Positions 1 through 11,999 of a DNA stretch of 64,000 nt are shown here, piece after piece. Origin of the DNA: Sphaerolaimus hirsutus. Its lineage: Eukaryota > Nematoda > Chromadorea > Monhysterida > Sphaerolaimidae. How positions within the stretch are numbered: the stretch's first letter is position 1; each line of letters starts with the position of its first letter. The stretch lies in the NCBI GenBank assembly GCA_964036195.1, contig OZ038451.1, positions 10,606,529 to 10,670,528 on the forward strand, read 5' to 3'. The position numbers were made by a program, and so were the translations under genes. The notes beneath the pieces were generated by a model that saw only the letters and a list, made by a program, of their open reading frames with translations, was not told the origin of the DNA and did not search any database.

Positions 1-233
1 TTAGTCATATTAAGATAAATTTGTGGTCTTAAAATTTAACCAAATTTACAGTTATTTTGCCCGTATAACGTTGTTCATATTTACAATGAATTGATAATAT
101 AAGTAGCAACATGTGTTGAAACTTCTGGAGAAAGCATTTTGAATACTTCCCCTCAACATATTGGTCCAGGGGAACTTTTGCAGGATTTACGGTATTTATA
201 TTTTATTTGGTTAGCTAGACCAGATTTGGTTGC
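1..233. other. AT-rich flank, no gene seen
   Basis: Non-coding AT-rich sequence to the left of the first 5.5 kb duplicated copy. No ORF, splice pattern or repeat family was recognised here. Confidence 0.5.
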
Positions 234-621
234 GCGGCAGCTCAAAACATAATTATAACTCTTAAAATATCAATCATTTTGATTTTTGATTTGTGTTCCA
301 TAGATTCTCTGTTCATGTCGTGTCATAGACTCGTGTTTTTGGGAGTTAAATATTTATGATCTTAGATTTGAAAAATCCCTTATTTGGAAGCTCTCAGTTT
401 TAGCTAATTTATGCGGCAACGTACCTTAACGTGGGGGTTTTCAAAAGCAAAATTAGCGGGGTATCATTCGAGGGAGGGGTATTTGGAGTAGCATTTTTGT
501 TTTATCAACATCATCATCAAAAAGTCAATCAAAAATTTATTGCTTTACGTTCGACGCTCTATTCCGCCGCATTTCTATCGTCATTGAATATTCAGCCCAC
601 GATAGTTTCCTGCCAGCAAAC

Positions 622-1412
622 CAGAGTTGTTAAAATACCGGTATTTTTGGAAAGCGTAAGCGTAAATACAATTTCCAAATTTTCAGTATGGATACTGAAA
701 GCTTAAGGTATTTTTAAAATACCTGGGAAAGCGTAAATAAAAGCGTAAGCGTAAAAATTTTTTAAGAGACGTTTTCTCGGTGAATTCTTTCCAAATCAAG
801 CTCTCAGCGACATTTTTCGGATGTCCACTTAGTAGTCTGCCCTCATATGCTGTTTGGCAATTCATCGGCAGCGACACTTACCGTATTTCTTCTAATAGAA
901 GAGCACCGTTCAATTTTTTGTCAACTTTATTTGTCTGTCATTCTATGGGAGGTGCCGTTCTATTGGAGGCTGCCGTTCTATTAGAAGAAACACGGTAAGT
1001 CATCTTTGTATCTTCCAACTTGGAGTTACTGCTGTCGACGGCGACAACAACGTCGTCGGAATCCATTTTCAGCCCATAATTTCGCATCTGAAGCCACGAT
1101 TTTGCTCGACGACACAGTATTAGCAAGACATTCATACTGCGACACAATTTGTAAATGTGCCACTATTTCCAGCACATTACTGCACACACGCAGTAAAATT
1201 TTGTCACTCTTTTTTGTGGTTTTATGCTTTTTCAAAAGTGTAAAACTGAACTGTGTGAAAAGCTTTTTTACGCTTTTAGTACCCGGGTATTTTGGCCGGG
1301 AAAGCGTAAAAAAGCGTACGGGTATTTTATGAAAGCGTAAGCGTAAGCGTAAGTATAAATACCCATTTACCCGGGTATTTCGGGTAAGCGTAAATACGCT
1401 TTCGCAACTCTG
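622..1412. mobile_element. hAT-type non-autonomous element (CAGAGTTG termini)
   Basis: Ends are CAGAGTTG at the left and CAACTCTG at the right. The flanking 8 bp CAGCAAAC are duplicated exactly at 614-621 and 1413-1420. An 8-bp TSD is the hallmark of the hAT superfamily. The interior is rich in the hexamer gcgtaa and in CCCGGGTATTT motifs. No transposase is present, so it would be mobilised in trans. Relatives: 14241-14717, 38570-40023, and single ends near 5850, 24160 and 48735. Confidence 0.85.
879..997. mobile_element. Small TA-flanked element (CCGTATTTCTTC termini)
   Basis: Inverted ends TACCGTATTTCTTCTAATAG and a near-match at the right, terminating ACGGTA, give a likely TA target duplication as in Tc1/mariner-type MITEs. 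It holds two copies of an 18-bp unit (GGAGGYTGCCGTTCTATT type). The equivalent at 7097-7233 holds three. It lies nested within the element at 622-1412. Confidence 0.65.
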
Positions 1413-1633
1413 CAGCAAACTAGAAATATAGTAAACTCGTAAATCAAATTTGAATGAATGGCATTTGTCTGGCTTAAGTTGGCTTTCAATGGCTCAAGTT
1501 CACTGGAACTAGATGTTCGTCAACTCCAGTTGACGGAGAATAGTAATTTAAAAAAATCTTGAGTGAACCATTGTGTGCATTTAGGGCATCACTTGAGCGC
1601 AATGCCATTTCTCGCAAATGGAATCTGGCCATA

Positions 1634-1837
1634 GGTGCCAGTCCCAAACCCTGTATAATATAAAATCAAGTGTCAAATGTCATACAAATTTGTCAATTGT
1701 CATGCAAAGTGTCAGGCAAAGTGTCAATTGTCATGCAAACTCCAGTGATAAAATCTTTTCCTTTTGTTTTGATTGACATTTTACATGACATTTGACACTT
1801 GACTTTACACTTTACAGTGCTTTGAATTTCCCCCAGG
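1634..1837. mobile_element. GTGCCAGTCCC-family TIR element
   Basis: Left end GGTGCCAGTCCCAAACCCTG pairs loosely with the right end TTTACAGTGCTTTGAATTTC. The interior consists of runs such as AAATGTCATACAAA and GTGTCAATTGTCATGC. It is the same family as the elements that form introns of the coiled-coil gene at 36974 and 37732. This copy is intergenic and eroded. Confidence 0.6.
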
Positions 1838-2131
1838 TCGACTGAAGCTTACTTTATTTTCTAATCACTGCGATATCTTCATGAGATAAATGCTCAATTA
1901 GTGCTCATGCTCAATATGCATTACTTTTATTCCCGGCGGAAATATTGCATGATGCATTTCACACGCAATCATAATAAATTTCGCACGCAATCAGAGTGAA
2001 CTGAATCAAAACGAATTATCTCGACGCGCGGCCACTTTTTGCAGCCACTGTTTTAGCTGGTTGTACTTCCTCAAGTCCTCGCGATAATTGGTCATCTTGG
2101 TGTCCGCCAGGTTCAAAAGTCCCCCATATCT

Positions 2132-2332
2132 GGGGGCACTCCCAGAGCCTGTAAAATACCTGTCAAATGTCAAATGTCATACGAGGTGTCAAGAGCCCAT
2201 GTAAAATGCCCTGCAGAATGGCAAACTTGACACTGCAATCTGCCATTTCGCAGGGCATTTTACATGACTTTTGACACTTTGCACGCCATTTGACATTTTC
2301 CTGGGCATTTTACAGGGTCCGGGAGTGGCACC
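2132..2332. mobile_element. GTGCCAGTCCC-family TIR element
   Basis: Left end GGGGGCACTCCCAGAGCCTG and right end CAGGGTCCGGGAGTGGCACC are inverted repeats. The interior forms a long imperfect hairpin (AAAATGCCCTGCAGAATGG against CCATTTCGCAGGGCATTTT). It belongs to the intron-forming family. I see no clear target-site duplication. Confidence 0.75.
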
Positions 2333-2879
2333 TGTCCATGAACGCCGCTTTATCGTGATTTGAATAAGCCGTCCGTTCTCGTAGGCTGTTGTCATTCTTC
2401 CTGCCCCAAGTTCGCGGCCGGAGCACGGCTGCAGCGAGTTGACAGATTTCTCATTATCGTCAACTCAGAAAGTTGGCAACTGAACGAGCTTACCAACGAC
2501 TGGTTTGAATGCGGCCGGTCGCGAAATCGCCTCACTTTTTCGGACGGTCGATAAACAAGCGACAACAACGCATAAAGTGGTCACGGCCACGCCGCCGGGA
2601 AGGGCCATGATGGATTTAAGTAATAACGTCGGCCGTAAAGTAAAGTTGTCTGCCGCTTCGAATTTGTGATGTTAAACGCGCCAGACCTTCGGAGGTTACC
2701 GCGACTAGCGTTCCGAAAATGGATGTTTTTCAGATAGTTCAATGTAATTTCAGAAAATCTTTTAGAATATTTCAGAAAAAAATAAATTAAAGCTCTCTGA
2801 AAAACGCTGAGAAAATATATATACCAAATAATCATAAATAAGATATTTTTATATTTTCTTCTCATAAAATAAATACATG

Positions 2880-3010
2880 TACCGTATTTCCTCGAAATAC
2901 ACCCCTCAAAATGGACACAATGAATTTATAAACCCCCCTAGTTTAACCCCCCCCTCAAAATTTCCACTCTGAAAAGATAAACACCTCGGTGGTAATTCGA
3001 GGAAATACGG
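2880..3010. mobile_element. TA-type MITE (CCGTATTTCCTCGAAATA termini)
   Basis: The left end TACCGTATTTCCTCGAAATA is mirrored by TTCGAGGAAATACGG at the right, around a C-rich interior (CCCCCCTAGTTTAACCCCCC). Other copies: 9110, 34301, 38638, and partial ends near 12000 and 30915. Confidence 0.7.
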
Positions 3011-3299
3011 AAATAATTCGCTCTGGAAAAACCTGGAGAAAATGTAAATAAATATAAGATTTTTATATTTAAAAAATATATAAATCTCCCGAGATTTTTC
3101 GACACCCTAACCACGACGTAAATTAGTGACCCCTGAGTGCTTGTCGCGCCCGATGCCCTGGAGAAAAATGTACCGGACAACTAATACCGATAAAGGCAGT
3201 TCTACAAATAAAAACGTAGCAAAAAATCTGTGCGAGTATGCAAAAAATCTACTTTTGAGCCCTTGTCATTGGCGTTGCATAGACGCCAGTGCGCTGGCA

Positions 3300-4200
3300 C
3301 CAGCGTATAGCTACACAGCCGTGATCAACGATAGAAAAACACAGAAATTGAACACAGAAACTCATTGAGTTTCTGTGTTTTTGTTTAACACAGAAACACG
3401 GAAACTCACAAATTTTGAAAAACTCAAAACTCAAATGAGTTTTTTTTTGGAGAACACAGAAACACGGAAACACAGAATAGTTTTTTTGTTGAGTTTTTTC
3501 ATTGGATTTGAGGAATACTGTGTTGTGAATTTTAACTGAACAAAATAAGAAATGTGCACAAGTGCATATCAACAGATAACAAAGGGTCCAAATTTAATAA
3601 CAAGTAACAAAATACAACCTAAGTAACAAAATGGTGGCACCTGGTCATTATGACAATGATTGGAATTGTGATTGACACTGACTGATTGACAAAGACACTT
3701 GCACCCACCAGCTCCCTCCAGAGCTGAGGGCTCACCCCAAAGCTGCCAAAAGACTAACCTTGTCAATTGTGAGGTATAATATTATTTACAAGTCTAATGG
3801 GTCAAAAGGTGAGTTAGTCACGTGAAACCAGTAAAGTAAAATGTCATCAAAAATGCCTAATGTTAAAACTTTAATTTGACTTTTTGCATGACTGTTTACA
3901 TTTTTCAACACATTTTACAGGGTCCCTGGACATGCATAAACAAATTTGTGATGAGAAAACCACTGTTTTTGCATTGAACCACTGTATTTGGGTAAAAACT
4001 TGCATTTTATGAAAAAACTCGAGTTTTTATGGAAAAACTTGAGTTATGACCAAAAAAAACACAAAAATAAAAACAGAGTTACTCAAGTTTTTTCATGAAA
4101 AAACTCAAAACACAGGTATTCGTGTTTGAAAAACTTAAAACACAGAAAGTGTTTTCTCTGGAGAACTTACCCATCGTTGGCCGTGATTAACGATGGCAAA
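3300..4200. repeat. Low-complexity ACACAGAAACTC / AAAAAACTC repeats
   Basis: Many short direct and inverted copies of AACACAGAAAC, AAAAACTCAA and their complements make several strong local hairpins, for example around 3355-3385. The block is bounded by two GTGATYAACGAT motifs (about 3321 and 4181). The same block recurs at 9531-10431. It is probably a degenerate transposon interior; no coding potential is seen. Confidence 0.6.
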
Positions 4201-4481
4201 CCCTCTGGAAAATGTTTAATAACATGTTTAAAATGCTTTCTTGTTTGTTTGTTTTGTAAATGACTCTGAATATCAGTTAAAAATAAGTTTTCAAATGTTC
4301 GAATTAAGTGTTTGAACTTTTGTCGAATACTTTTCGAATTTTCTCAGCTTAATTATTGCATTTTCAAATTTTTCTGCTGAATTTTGAACACATATTTCAA
4401 TTTTTGCAGCTCTTGAAGTTGTTAAAAAATACCTCAAATACATTTGCGCATTCAATCAATGCGAAATTGATGTGTTGAATC

Positions 4482-5117
4482 TAGGGTTGGAAAAAAACGT
4501 TGTTTTTTTAACTCCATGTTTTTTTTAAAAACAACGTTTTTTTCATTAAAAACTTTTTTAAACATTTTTTTAAAAGCTCCCAGATATGGCCCTGGGTCAA
4601 TATATATAGGTATATCAGGCGAGTGGCATTACTCTGTGATGTTATATACAACCATATAATGGCCGTGGAGCCATGGGATAGAATTATAAGTGGTGATTAG
4701 TGTCAAAAATGTCCATTTTTTGTCGACATGTTCGTATATCGCCTTATAGTCGAATGTTCGTGACTTCAAGTGAAGTTTGGCACGGAATAGGTATCAAACA
4801 AGGTTATAAAAGGAGGTTGTTACTTTGGGAGTGATGTTACACACTGTGGAGGTACATGGAAGCACATTACCTTAATAATTTATTTATACTACAGCAACAT
4901 ATGACCAATGTTAGCACTATACCACTGGCTTATTCACCAATGTTAGCACATAGAAATGGATGCTTTGATACTAAAAATGCCACAAAACCAATACCAAACA
5001 ACCACCAATGTCAATTTGTGTGTGAAATTGCGCGCTTGCATGCAAGCAAAATACCTAGTGCTTAGTACTAACATGTTTTTTAAATAAAACATTGAAAAAA
5101 AACATTGGCCAACCCTA
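4482..5117. mobile_element. hAT-type element (TAGGGTTGG termini)
   Basis: Ends TAGGGTTGG / CCAACCCTA are flanked by perfect 8-bp duplications GTTGAATC (4474-4481 and 5118-5125). The outer parts are T/A-rich and could pair as a hairpin. The inner part (ATGTTATATACAACCATATA and a CTTCAAGTGAAGTT palindrome) matches the element at 16194-16901 in reverse orientation, so both belong to one family. Confidence 0.85.
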
Positions 5118-5125
5118 GTTGAATC

Positions 5126-5857
5126 CTGTTTTAGCATTTTATTACGCATTTTCAGCCAAAAATACTGTAAAAATTTGAAAGCGTTTTTTGAATTTTTGTA
5201 TCTTTCTGTAAATTGATTTTTACATGTTTTTCTAGTGGTAAAAAATAAAAAAATCGAAAATATGCGTTCGTTTGCCATCGTTAGCCCTGCTGCAGTTGCA
5301 GTGGTAAAAACGGGGGCGCGGTTGCGTGATCGTTATGGGGGCGGGGTAATAAATATGTGCATGCCTCATAACATGCAATAAATTGGTTTGAAGGGCGATT
5401 TTGTTTGATTGGAAGTGAGTAGACGCTTGACATTGTGCGATTGCGATTAGCGTTCCAAAAAATGACCAATCTCAAAAAATCTCTCTAAAAATAAAATCTC
5501 TCATGTTTTTGTAAATCTCTGAGAAAATCTCCCATGCTTGAAAAAGATCTAAAAAAATCTGTAAATCTGTCACAACTGAAGTCTAACTGAAAAGCTGCTC
5601 AGCTCAGCACTAGCAGCACTTAAGGTATTTATACAGAGTATTTTCAGTGCAAAATGTCGGGCATTCATTTATTCAGATTTTGGTTATGAAAAACCTATTT
5701 CTTACTAAACTTTTCACGAAAATTTCAGGGGAAAGAATGCCCCCTAGAATAGACCCTCCATCGAATTACGTTTTAGTATTTATACTTCTGATTTGGAAAA
5801 GGTATTTACGTTTACGTTTACGTTTTCTAAAAATACCAGTATTTGTACAACTCTGGA
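5126..5857. other. Non-coding stretch across the first duplication edge
   Basis: AT-rich sequence with AAATCTCT/AAAATCTGT runs near 5465-5580 and the gcgtta/tttacg hexamer pattern near 5800-5850, which ends in CAACTCTG like the hAT element at 622. The end of duplicated copy 1 (5768) falls here. No gene is recognised. Confidence 0.5.
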
Positions 5858-6445
5858 GTGGGTGGAAATCTTTCGTCCAACGGTTCATCAGATCTGTCTG
5901 ACGGATCAGAAGACAAGAATGATGGACCGTCTAACTTGCAAAATCATAAATAAATGGATTTAAATCGTTGCAATTAGGATACATTGTTTGGAAAGGTCTA
6001 TTTGTAAGGAATGGACTGTTGTCAAATGACAATTTCCATTACGTTTGAATTCGTCATGTGGATTTTATTCAAAAAAATTTTGTTCCTAGCCTTGTTTTTT
6101 GTCATTACATCCTGGAGAACGCGTATTAAGATCTGAATGCGCGTATAATGGTGCTGGATAAACATTTTTAGCACACGCATGGTGTTGTAGGCACTTTTTT
6201 ATCCTGGCGCCCTTGGCGCCTGGCGCCCTATTTTCCAAATGGCGCCATGGCGCCCTTGGCGCTTGGCGCCCTCTTTCCGTGGCGCCCCTGGCGCCTGGCG
6301 CCCACTTTCTCAATGGCGCCATGGCGCCCTTGGCGCCTGGCGCCCTTTTTCTGTGGCGCCCCTGGCGCTTGGCGCCCACTTTCCGAATGGCGCCATGGCG
6401 CCCTTGGCGCCTGGCGCCATTTTTTCTGGCGCTTTTCCATCACTA
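5858..6445. mobile_element. Truncated GGCGCC-rich hAT element
   Basis: It matches the right two-thirds of the complete element at 29548-30419, from GAGTGGGTGGAAATCTTTCG to the right terminus TTCCATCACTA, with the left arm missing. Positions 6185-6430 are a tandem array of ATGGCGCCATGGCGCCCTTG-type units, almost wholly GGCGCC palindromes, which produces open frames in several readings that are not genes. The right terminus abuts the start of duplicated copy 2 exactly. Confidence 0.8.
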
Positions 6446-6833
6446 GCGGCAGCTCAAAACATAATTATAACTCTTAAAATATCAATCATTTTGATTTTTG
6501 ATTTGTGTTCCATAGATTCTCTGTTCATGTCGTGTCATAGACTCGTGTTTTTGGGAGTTAAATATTTATGATCTTAGATTTGAAAAATCCCTTATTTGGA
6601 AGCTCTCAGTTTTAGCTAATTTATGCGGCAACGTACCTTAACGTGGGGGTTTTCAAAAGCAAAATTAGCGGGGTATCATTCGAGGGAGGGGTATTTGGAG
6701 TAGCATTTTTGTTTTATCAACATCATCATCAAAAAGTCAATCAAAAATTTATTGCTTTACGTTCGACGCTCTATTCCGCCGCATTTCTATCGTCATTGAA
6801 TATTCAGCCCACGATAGTTTCCTGCCAGCAAAC

Positions 6834-7642
6834 CAGAGTTGTTAAAATACCGGTATTTTTGGAAAGCGTAAGCGTAAGCGTAAATACAATTTCCAAATTT
6901 TCAGTATGGATACTGAAAGCTTAAGGTATTTTTAAAATACCTGGGAAAGCGTAAATAAAAGCGTAAGCGTAAAAATTTTTTAAGAGACGTTTTCTCGGTG
7001 AATTCTTTCCAAATCAAGCTCTCAGCGACATTTTTCGGATGTCCACTTAGTAGTCTGCCCTCATATGCTGTTTGGCAATTCATCGGCAGCGACACTTACC
7101 GTATTTCTTCTAATAGAAGAGCACCGTTCAATTTTTTGTCAACTTTATTTGCCTGTCATTCTATGGGAGGTGCCGTTCTATTGGAGGCTGCCGTTCTATT
7201 GGAGGCTGCCGTTCTATTAGAAGAAACACGGTAAGTCATCTTTGTATCTTCCAACTTGGAGTTACTGCTGTCGACGGCGACAACAACGTCGTCGGAATCC
7301 ATTTTCAGCCCATAATTTCTTATCTGAAGCCACGATTTTGCTCGACGACACAGTATTAGCAAGACATTCATACTGCGACACAATTTGTAAATGTGCCACT
7401 ATTTCCAGCACATTACTGCACACACGCAGTAAAATTTTGTCACTCTTTTTTGTGGTTTTATGCTTTTTCAAAAGTGTAAAACTGAACTGTGTGAAAAGCT
7501 TTTTTACGCTTTTAGTACCCGGGTATTTTGGCCGGGAAAGCGTAAAAAAGCGTACGGGTATTTTATGAAAGCGTAAGCGTAAGTATAAATACCCATTTAC
7601 CCGGGTATTTCGGGTAAGCGTAAATACGCTTTCGCAACTCTG
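6834..7642. mobile_element. hAT-type element, duplicated copy of 622-1412
   Basis: Same CAGAGTTG/CAACTCTG ends and same CAGCAAAC flanks as copy 1, because the whole locus was duplicated. It differs from its twin by hexamer and 18-bp-unit copy number. Confidence 0.85.
7097..7233. mobile_element. Small TA-flanked element, 3-unit version
   Basis: Counterpart of 879-997 with three rather than two copies of the 18-bp internal unit (TTGGAGGCTGCCGTTCTA register). Confidence 0.65.
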
Positions 7643-7863
7643 CAGCAAACTAGAAATATAGTAAACTCGTAAATCAAATTTGAATGAATGGCATTTGTCT
7701 GGCTTAAGTTGGCTTTCAATGGTTCAAGTTCACTGGAACTAGATGTTCGTCAACTCCAGTTGACGGAGAATAGTAATTTAAAAAAATCTTGAGTGCACCA
7801 TTGTGTGCATTTAGGGCATCACTTGAGCGCAATGCCATTTCTCGCAAATGGAATCTGGCCATT

Positions 7864-8067
7864 GGTGCCAGTCCCAAACCCTGTATAATATAAAATCAAG
7901 TGTCAAATGTCATACAAATTTGTCAATTGTCATGCAAAGTGTCAGGCAAAGTGTCAATTGTCATGCAAACTCCAGTGATAAAATCTTTTCCTTTTGTTTT
8001 GATTGAAATTTTACATGACATTTGACACTTGACTTTACACTTTACAGTGCTTTGAATTTCCCCCAGG
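7864..8067. mobile_element. GTGCCAGTCCC-family element, duplicated copy
   Basis: Second copy of the element at 1634-1837, carried along in the 5.5 kb duplication. Confidence 0.6.
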
Positions 8068-8361
8068 TCGACTGAAGCTTACTTTATTTTCTAATTACTG
8101 CGATATCTTCATGAGATAAATGCTCAATTAGTGCTCATGCTCAATATGCATTACTTTTATTCCCGGCGGAAATATTGCATGATGCATTTCACACGCAATC
8201 ATAATAAATTTCGCACGCAATCAGAGTGAACTGAATCAAAACGAATTATCTCGACGCGCGGCCACTTTTTGCAGCCACTGTTTTAGCTGGTTGTACTTCC
8301 TCAAGTCCTCGCGATAATTGGTCATCTTGGTGTCCGCCAGGTTCAAAAGTCCCCCATATCT

Positions 8362-8562
8362 GGGGGCACTCCCAGAGCCTGTAAAATACCTGTCAAATGT
8401 CAAATGTCATACGAGGTGTCAAGAGCCCATGTAAAATGCCCTGCAGAATGGCAAACTTGACACTGCAATCTGCCATTTCGCAGGGCATTTTACATGACTT
8501 TTGACACTTTGCACGCTATTTGACATTTTCCTGGGCATTTTACAGGGTCCGGGAGTGGCACC
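8362..8562. mobile_element. GTGCCAGTCCC-family element, duplicated copy
   Basis: Second copy of the element at 2132-2332, with a C-to-T change in the right arm (gcacgctatt for gcacgccatt). Confidence 0.75.
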
Positions 8563-9109
8563 TGTCCATGAACGCCGCTTTATCGTCATTTGAATAAGCC
8601 GTCCGTTCTCGTAGGCTGTTGTCATTCTTCCTGCCCCAAGTTCGCGGCCGGAGCACGGCTGCAGCGAGTTGACATATTTCTCATTATCGTCAACTCAGAA
8701 AGTTGGCAACTGAACGAGCTTACCAACGACTGGTTTGAATGCGGCCGGTCGCGAAATCGCCTCACTTTTTCGGACGGTCGATAAACAAGCGACAACAACG
8801 CATAAAGTGGTCACGGCCACGCCGCCGGGAAGGGCCATGATGGATTTAAGTAATAACGTCGGCCGTAAAGTAAAGTTGTCTGCCGCTTCGAATTTGTGAT
8901 GTTAAACGCGCCAGACCTTCGGAGGTTACCGCGACTAGCGTTCCGAAAATGGGTGTTTTTCAGATAGTTTAATGTAATTTCAGAAAATCTTTTAGAATAT
9001 TTCAGAAAAAAATAAATTAAAGCTCTCTGAAAAACGCTGAGAAAATATATATACCAAATAATCATAAATAAGATATTTTTATATTTTCTTCTCATTAAAT
9101 AAATACATG

Positions 9110-9240
9110 TACCGTATTTCCTCGAAATACACCCCTCAAAATGGACACAATGAATTTATAAACCCCCCTAGTTTAACCCCCCCCTCAAAATTTCCACTCT
9201 GAAAAGATAAACACCTCGGTGGTAATTCGAGGAAATACGG
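9110..9240. mobile_element. TA-type MITE, duplicated copy
   Basis: Second copy of the element at 2880-3010. Confidence 0.7.
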
Positions 9241-9530
9241 AAATAATTCGCTCTGGAAAAACCTGGAGAAAATGTAAATAAATATAAGATTTTTTATATT
9301 TAAAAAATATATAAATCTCCCGAGATTTTTCGACACCCTAACCACGACGTAAATTAGTGACCCCTGAGTGCTTGTCGCGCCCGATGCCCTGGAGAAAAAT
9401 GTACCGGACAACTAATACCGATAAAGGCAGTTCTACAAATAAAAACGTAGCAAAAAATCTGTGCGAGTATGCAAAAAATCTACTTTTGAGCCCTTGTCAT
9501 TGGCGTTGCATAGACGCCAGTGCGCTGGCA

Positions 9531-10431
9531 CCAGCGTATAGCTACACAGCCGTGATCAACGATAGAAAAACACAGAAATTGAACACAGAAACTCATTGAG
9601 TTTCTGTGTTTTTGTTTAACACAGAAACACGGAAACTCACAAATTTTGAAAAACTCAAAACTCAAATGAGTTTTTTTTTGGAGAACACAGAAACACGGAA
9701 ACACAGAATAGTTTTTTTGTTGAGTTTTTTCATTGGATTTGAGGAATACTGTGTTGTGAATTTTAACTGAACAAAATAAGAAATGTGCACAAGTGCATAT
9801 CAACAGATAACAAAGGGTCCAAATTTAATAACAAGTAACAAAATACAACCTAAGTAACAAAATGGTGGCACCTGGTCATTATGACAATGATTGGAATTGT
9901 GATTGACACTGACTGATTGACAAAGACACTTGCACCCACCAGCTCCCTCCAGAGCTGAGGGCTCACCCCAAAGCTGCCAAAAGACTAACCTTGTCAATTG
10001 TGAGGTATAATATTATTTACAAGTCTAATGGGTCAAAAGGTGAGTTAGTCACGTGAAACCAGTAAAGTAAAATGTCATCAAAAATGCCTAATGTTAAAAC
10101 TTTAATTTGACTTTTTGCATGACTGTTTACATTTTTCAACACATTTTACAGGGTCCCTGGACATGCATAAACAAATTTGTGATGAGAAAACCACTGTTTT
10201 TGCATTGAACCACTGTATTTGGGTAAAAACTTGCATTTTATGAAAAAACTCGAGTTTTTATGGAAAAACTTGAGTTATGACCAAAAAAAACACAAAAATA
10301 AAAACAGAGTTACTCAAGTTTTTTCATGAAAAAACTCAAAACACAGGTATTCGTGTTTGAAAAACTTAAAACACAGAAAGTGTTTTCTCTGGAGAACTTA
10401 CCCATCGTTGGCCGTGATTAACGATGGCAAA
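9531..10431. repeat. Low-complexity ACACAGAAACTC block, duplicated copy
   Basis: Second copy of the block at 3300-4200. Confidence 0.6.
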
Positions 10432-10712
10432 CCCTCTGGAAAATGTTTAATAACATGTTTAAAATGCTTTCTTGTTTGTTTGTTTTGTAAATGACTCTGA
10501 ATATCAGTTAAAAATAAGTTTTCAAATGTTCGAATTAAGTGTTTGAACTTTTGTCGAATACTTTTCGAATTTTCTCAGCTTAATTATTGCATTTTCAAAT
10601 TTTTCTGCTGAATTTTGAACACATATTTCAATTTTTGCAGCTCTTGAAGTTGTTAAAAAATACCTCAAATACATTTGCGCATTCAATCAATGCGAAATTG
10701 ATGTGTTGAATC

Positions 10713-11348
10713 TAGGGTTGGAAAAAAACGTTGTTTTTTTAACTCCATGTTTTTTTTAAAAACAACGTTTTTTTCATTAAAAACTTTTTTAAACATTTTT
10801 TTAAAAGCTCCCAGATATGGCCCTGGGTCAATATATATAGGTATATCAGGCGAGTGGCATTACTCTGTGATGTTATATACAACCATATAATGGCCGTGGA
10901 GCCATGGGATAGAATTATAAGTGGTGATTAGTGTCAAAAATGTCCATTTTTTGTCGACATGTTCGTATATCGCCTTATAGTCGAATGTTCGTGACTTCAA
11001 GTGAAGTTTGGCACGGAATAGGTATCAAACAAGGTTATAAAAGGAGGTTGTTACTTTGGGAGTGATGTTACACACTGTGGAGGTACATGGAAGCACATTA
11101 CCTTAATAATTTATTTATACTACAGCAACATATGACCAATGTTAGCACTATACCACTGGCTTATTCACCAATGTTAGCACATAGAAATGGATGCTTTGAT
11201 ACTAAAAATGCCACAAAACCAATACCAAACAACCACCAATGTCAATTTGTGTGTGAAATTGCGCGCTTGCATGCAAGCAAAATACCTAGTGCTTAGTACT
11301 AACATGTTTTTTAAATAAAACATTGAAAAAAAACATTGGCCAACCCTA
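10713..11348. mobile_element. hAT-type element (TAGGGTTGG), duplicated copy
   Basis: Second copy of 4482-5117, including both GTTGAATC flanks. Confidence 0.85.
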
Positions 11349-11999
11349 GTTGAATCCTGTTTTAGCATTTTATTACGCATTTTCAGCCAAAAATACTGTA
11401 AAAATTTGAAAGCGTTTTTTGAATTTTTGTATCTTTCTGTAAATTGATTTTTACATGTTTTTCTAGTGGTAAAAAATAAAAAAATCGAAAATATGCGTTC
11501 GTTTGCCATCGTTAGCCCTGCTGCAGTTGCAGTGGTAAAAACGGGGGCGCGGTTGCGTGATCGTTATGGGGGCGGGGTAATAAATATGTGCATGCCTCAT
11601 AACATGCAATAAATTGGTTTGAAGGGCGATTTTGTTTGATTGGAAGTGAGTAGACGCTTGACATTGTGCGATTGCGATTAGCGTTCCAAAAAATGACCAA
11701 TCTCAAAAAATCTCTCTAAAAATAAAATCTCTCATGTTTTTGTAAATCTCTGAGAAAATCTCCCATGCTTGAAAAAGATCTAAAAAAATCTGTAAATCTG
11801 TCACAACTGAAGTCTAACTGAAAAGCTGCTCAGCTCAGCACTAGCAGCACTTAAGGTATTTATACAGAGTATTTTCAGTGCAAAATGTCGGGCATTCATT
11901 TATTCAGATTTTGGTTATGAAAAACCTATTTCTTACTAAACTTTTCACGAAAATTTCAGGGGAAAGAATGCCCCCTAGAATAGACCCTCCATCGAATTA

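Larger units (their letters stand above)
234..5768 (+). repeat. 5.5 kb direct duplication, copy 1
   Basis: This segment recurs almost base for base at 6446-11999 in the same orientation. The offset is 6212 at the left edge and about 6231 on the right, the change being due to small indels. The shared sequence begins gcggcagctcaaaac and ends cctccatcgaatta. Only scattered single-base changes and a few short repeat-length changes separate the copies, so the duplication is recent. It contains only small mobile elements and AT-rich DNA; the short ORFs inside it are not convincing genes. Confidence 0.97.
6446..11999 (+). repeat. 5.5 kb direct duplication, copy 2
   Basis: Second copy of the segment at 234-5768. 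Differences include one extra gcgtaa hexamer near 6870, one fewer near 7575, and one extra 18-bp unit in the small element at 7097-7233. After 11999 the copies diverge abruptly: copy 1 continues cgttttag, copy 2 continues accccctcaaaac. Confidence 0.97.

Noticed and set aside
431-1418. Short ORFs in the duplicated 5.5 kb segment (and equivalents at 6643-7648)
   Set aside because: They lie across a hAT element and flanking AT-rich DNA, are open on both strands, and have no homology or splice structure.
6213-6571. Alanine/proline/arginine-rich ORFs (MAPWRPWRLAP type), also at 29480-30559
   Set aside because: Produced by GGCGCC palindrome arrays in the hAT element arms. Equivalent frames occur on both strands.
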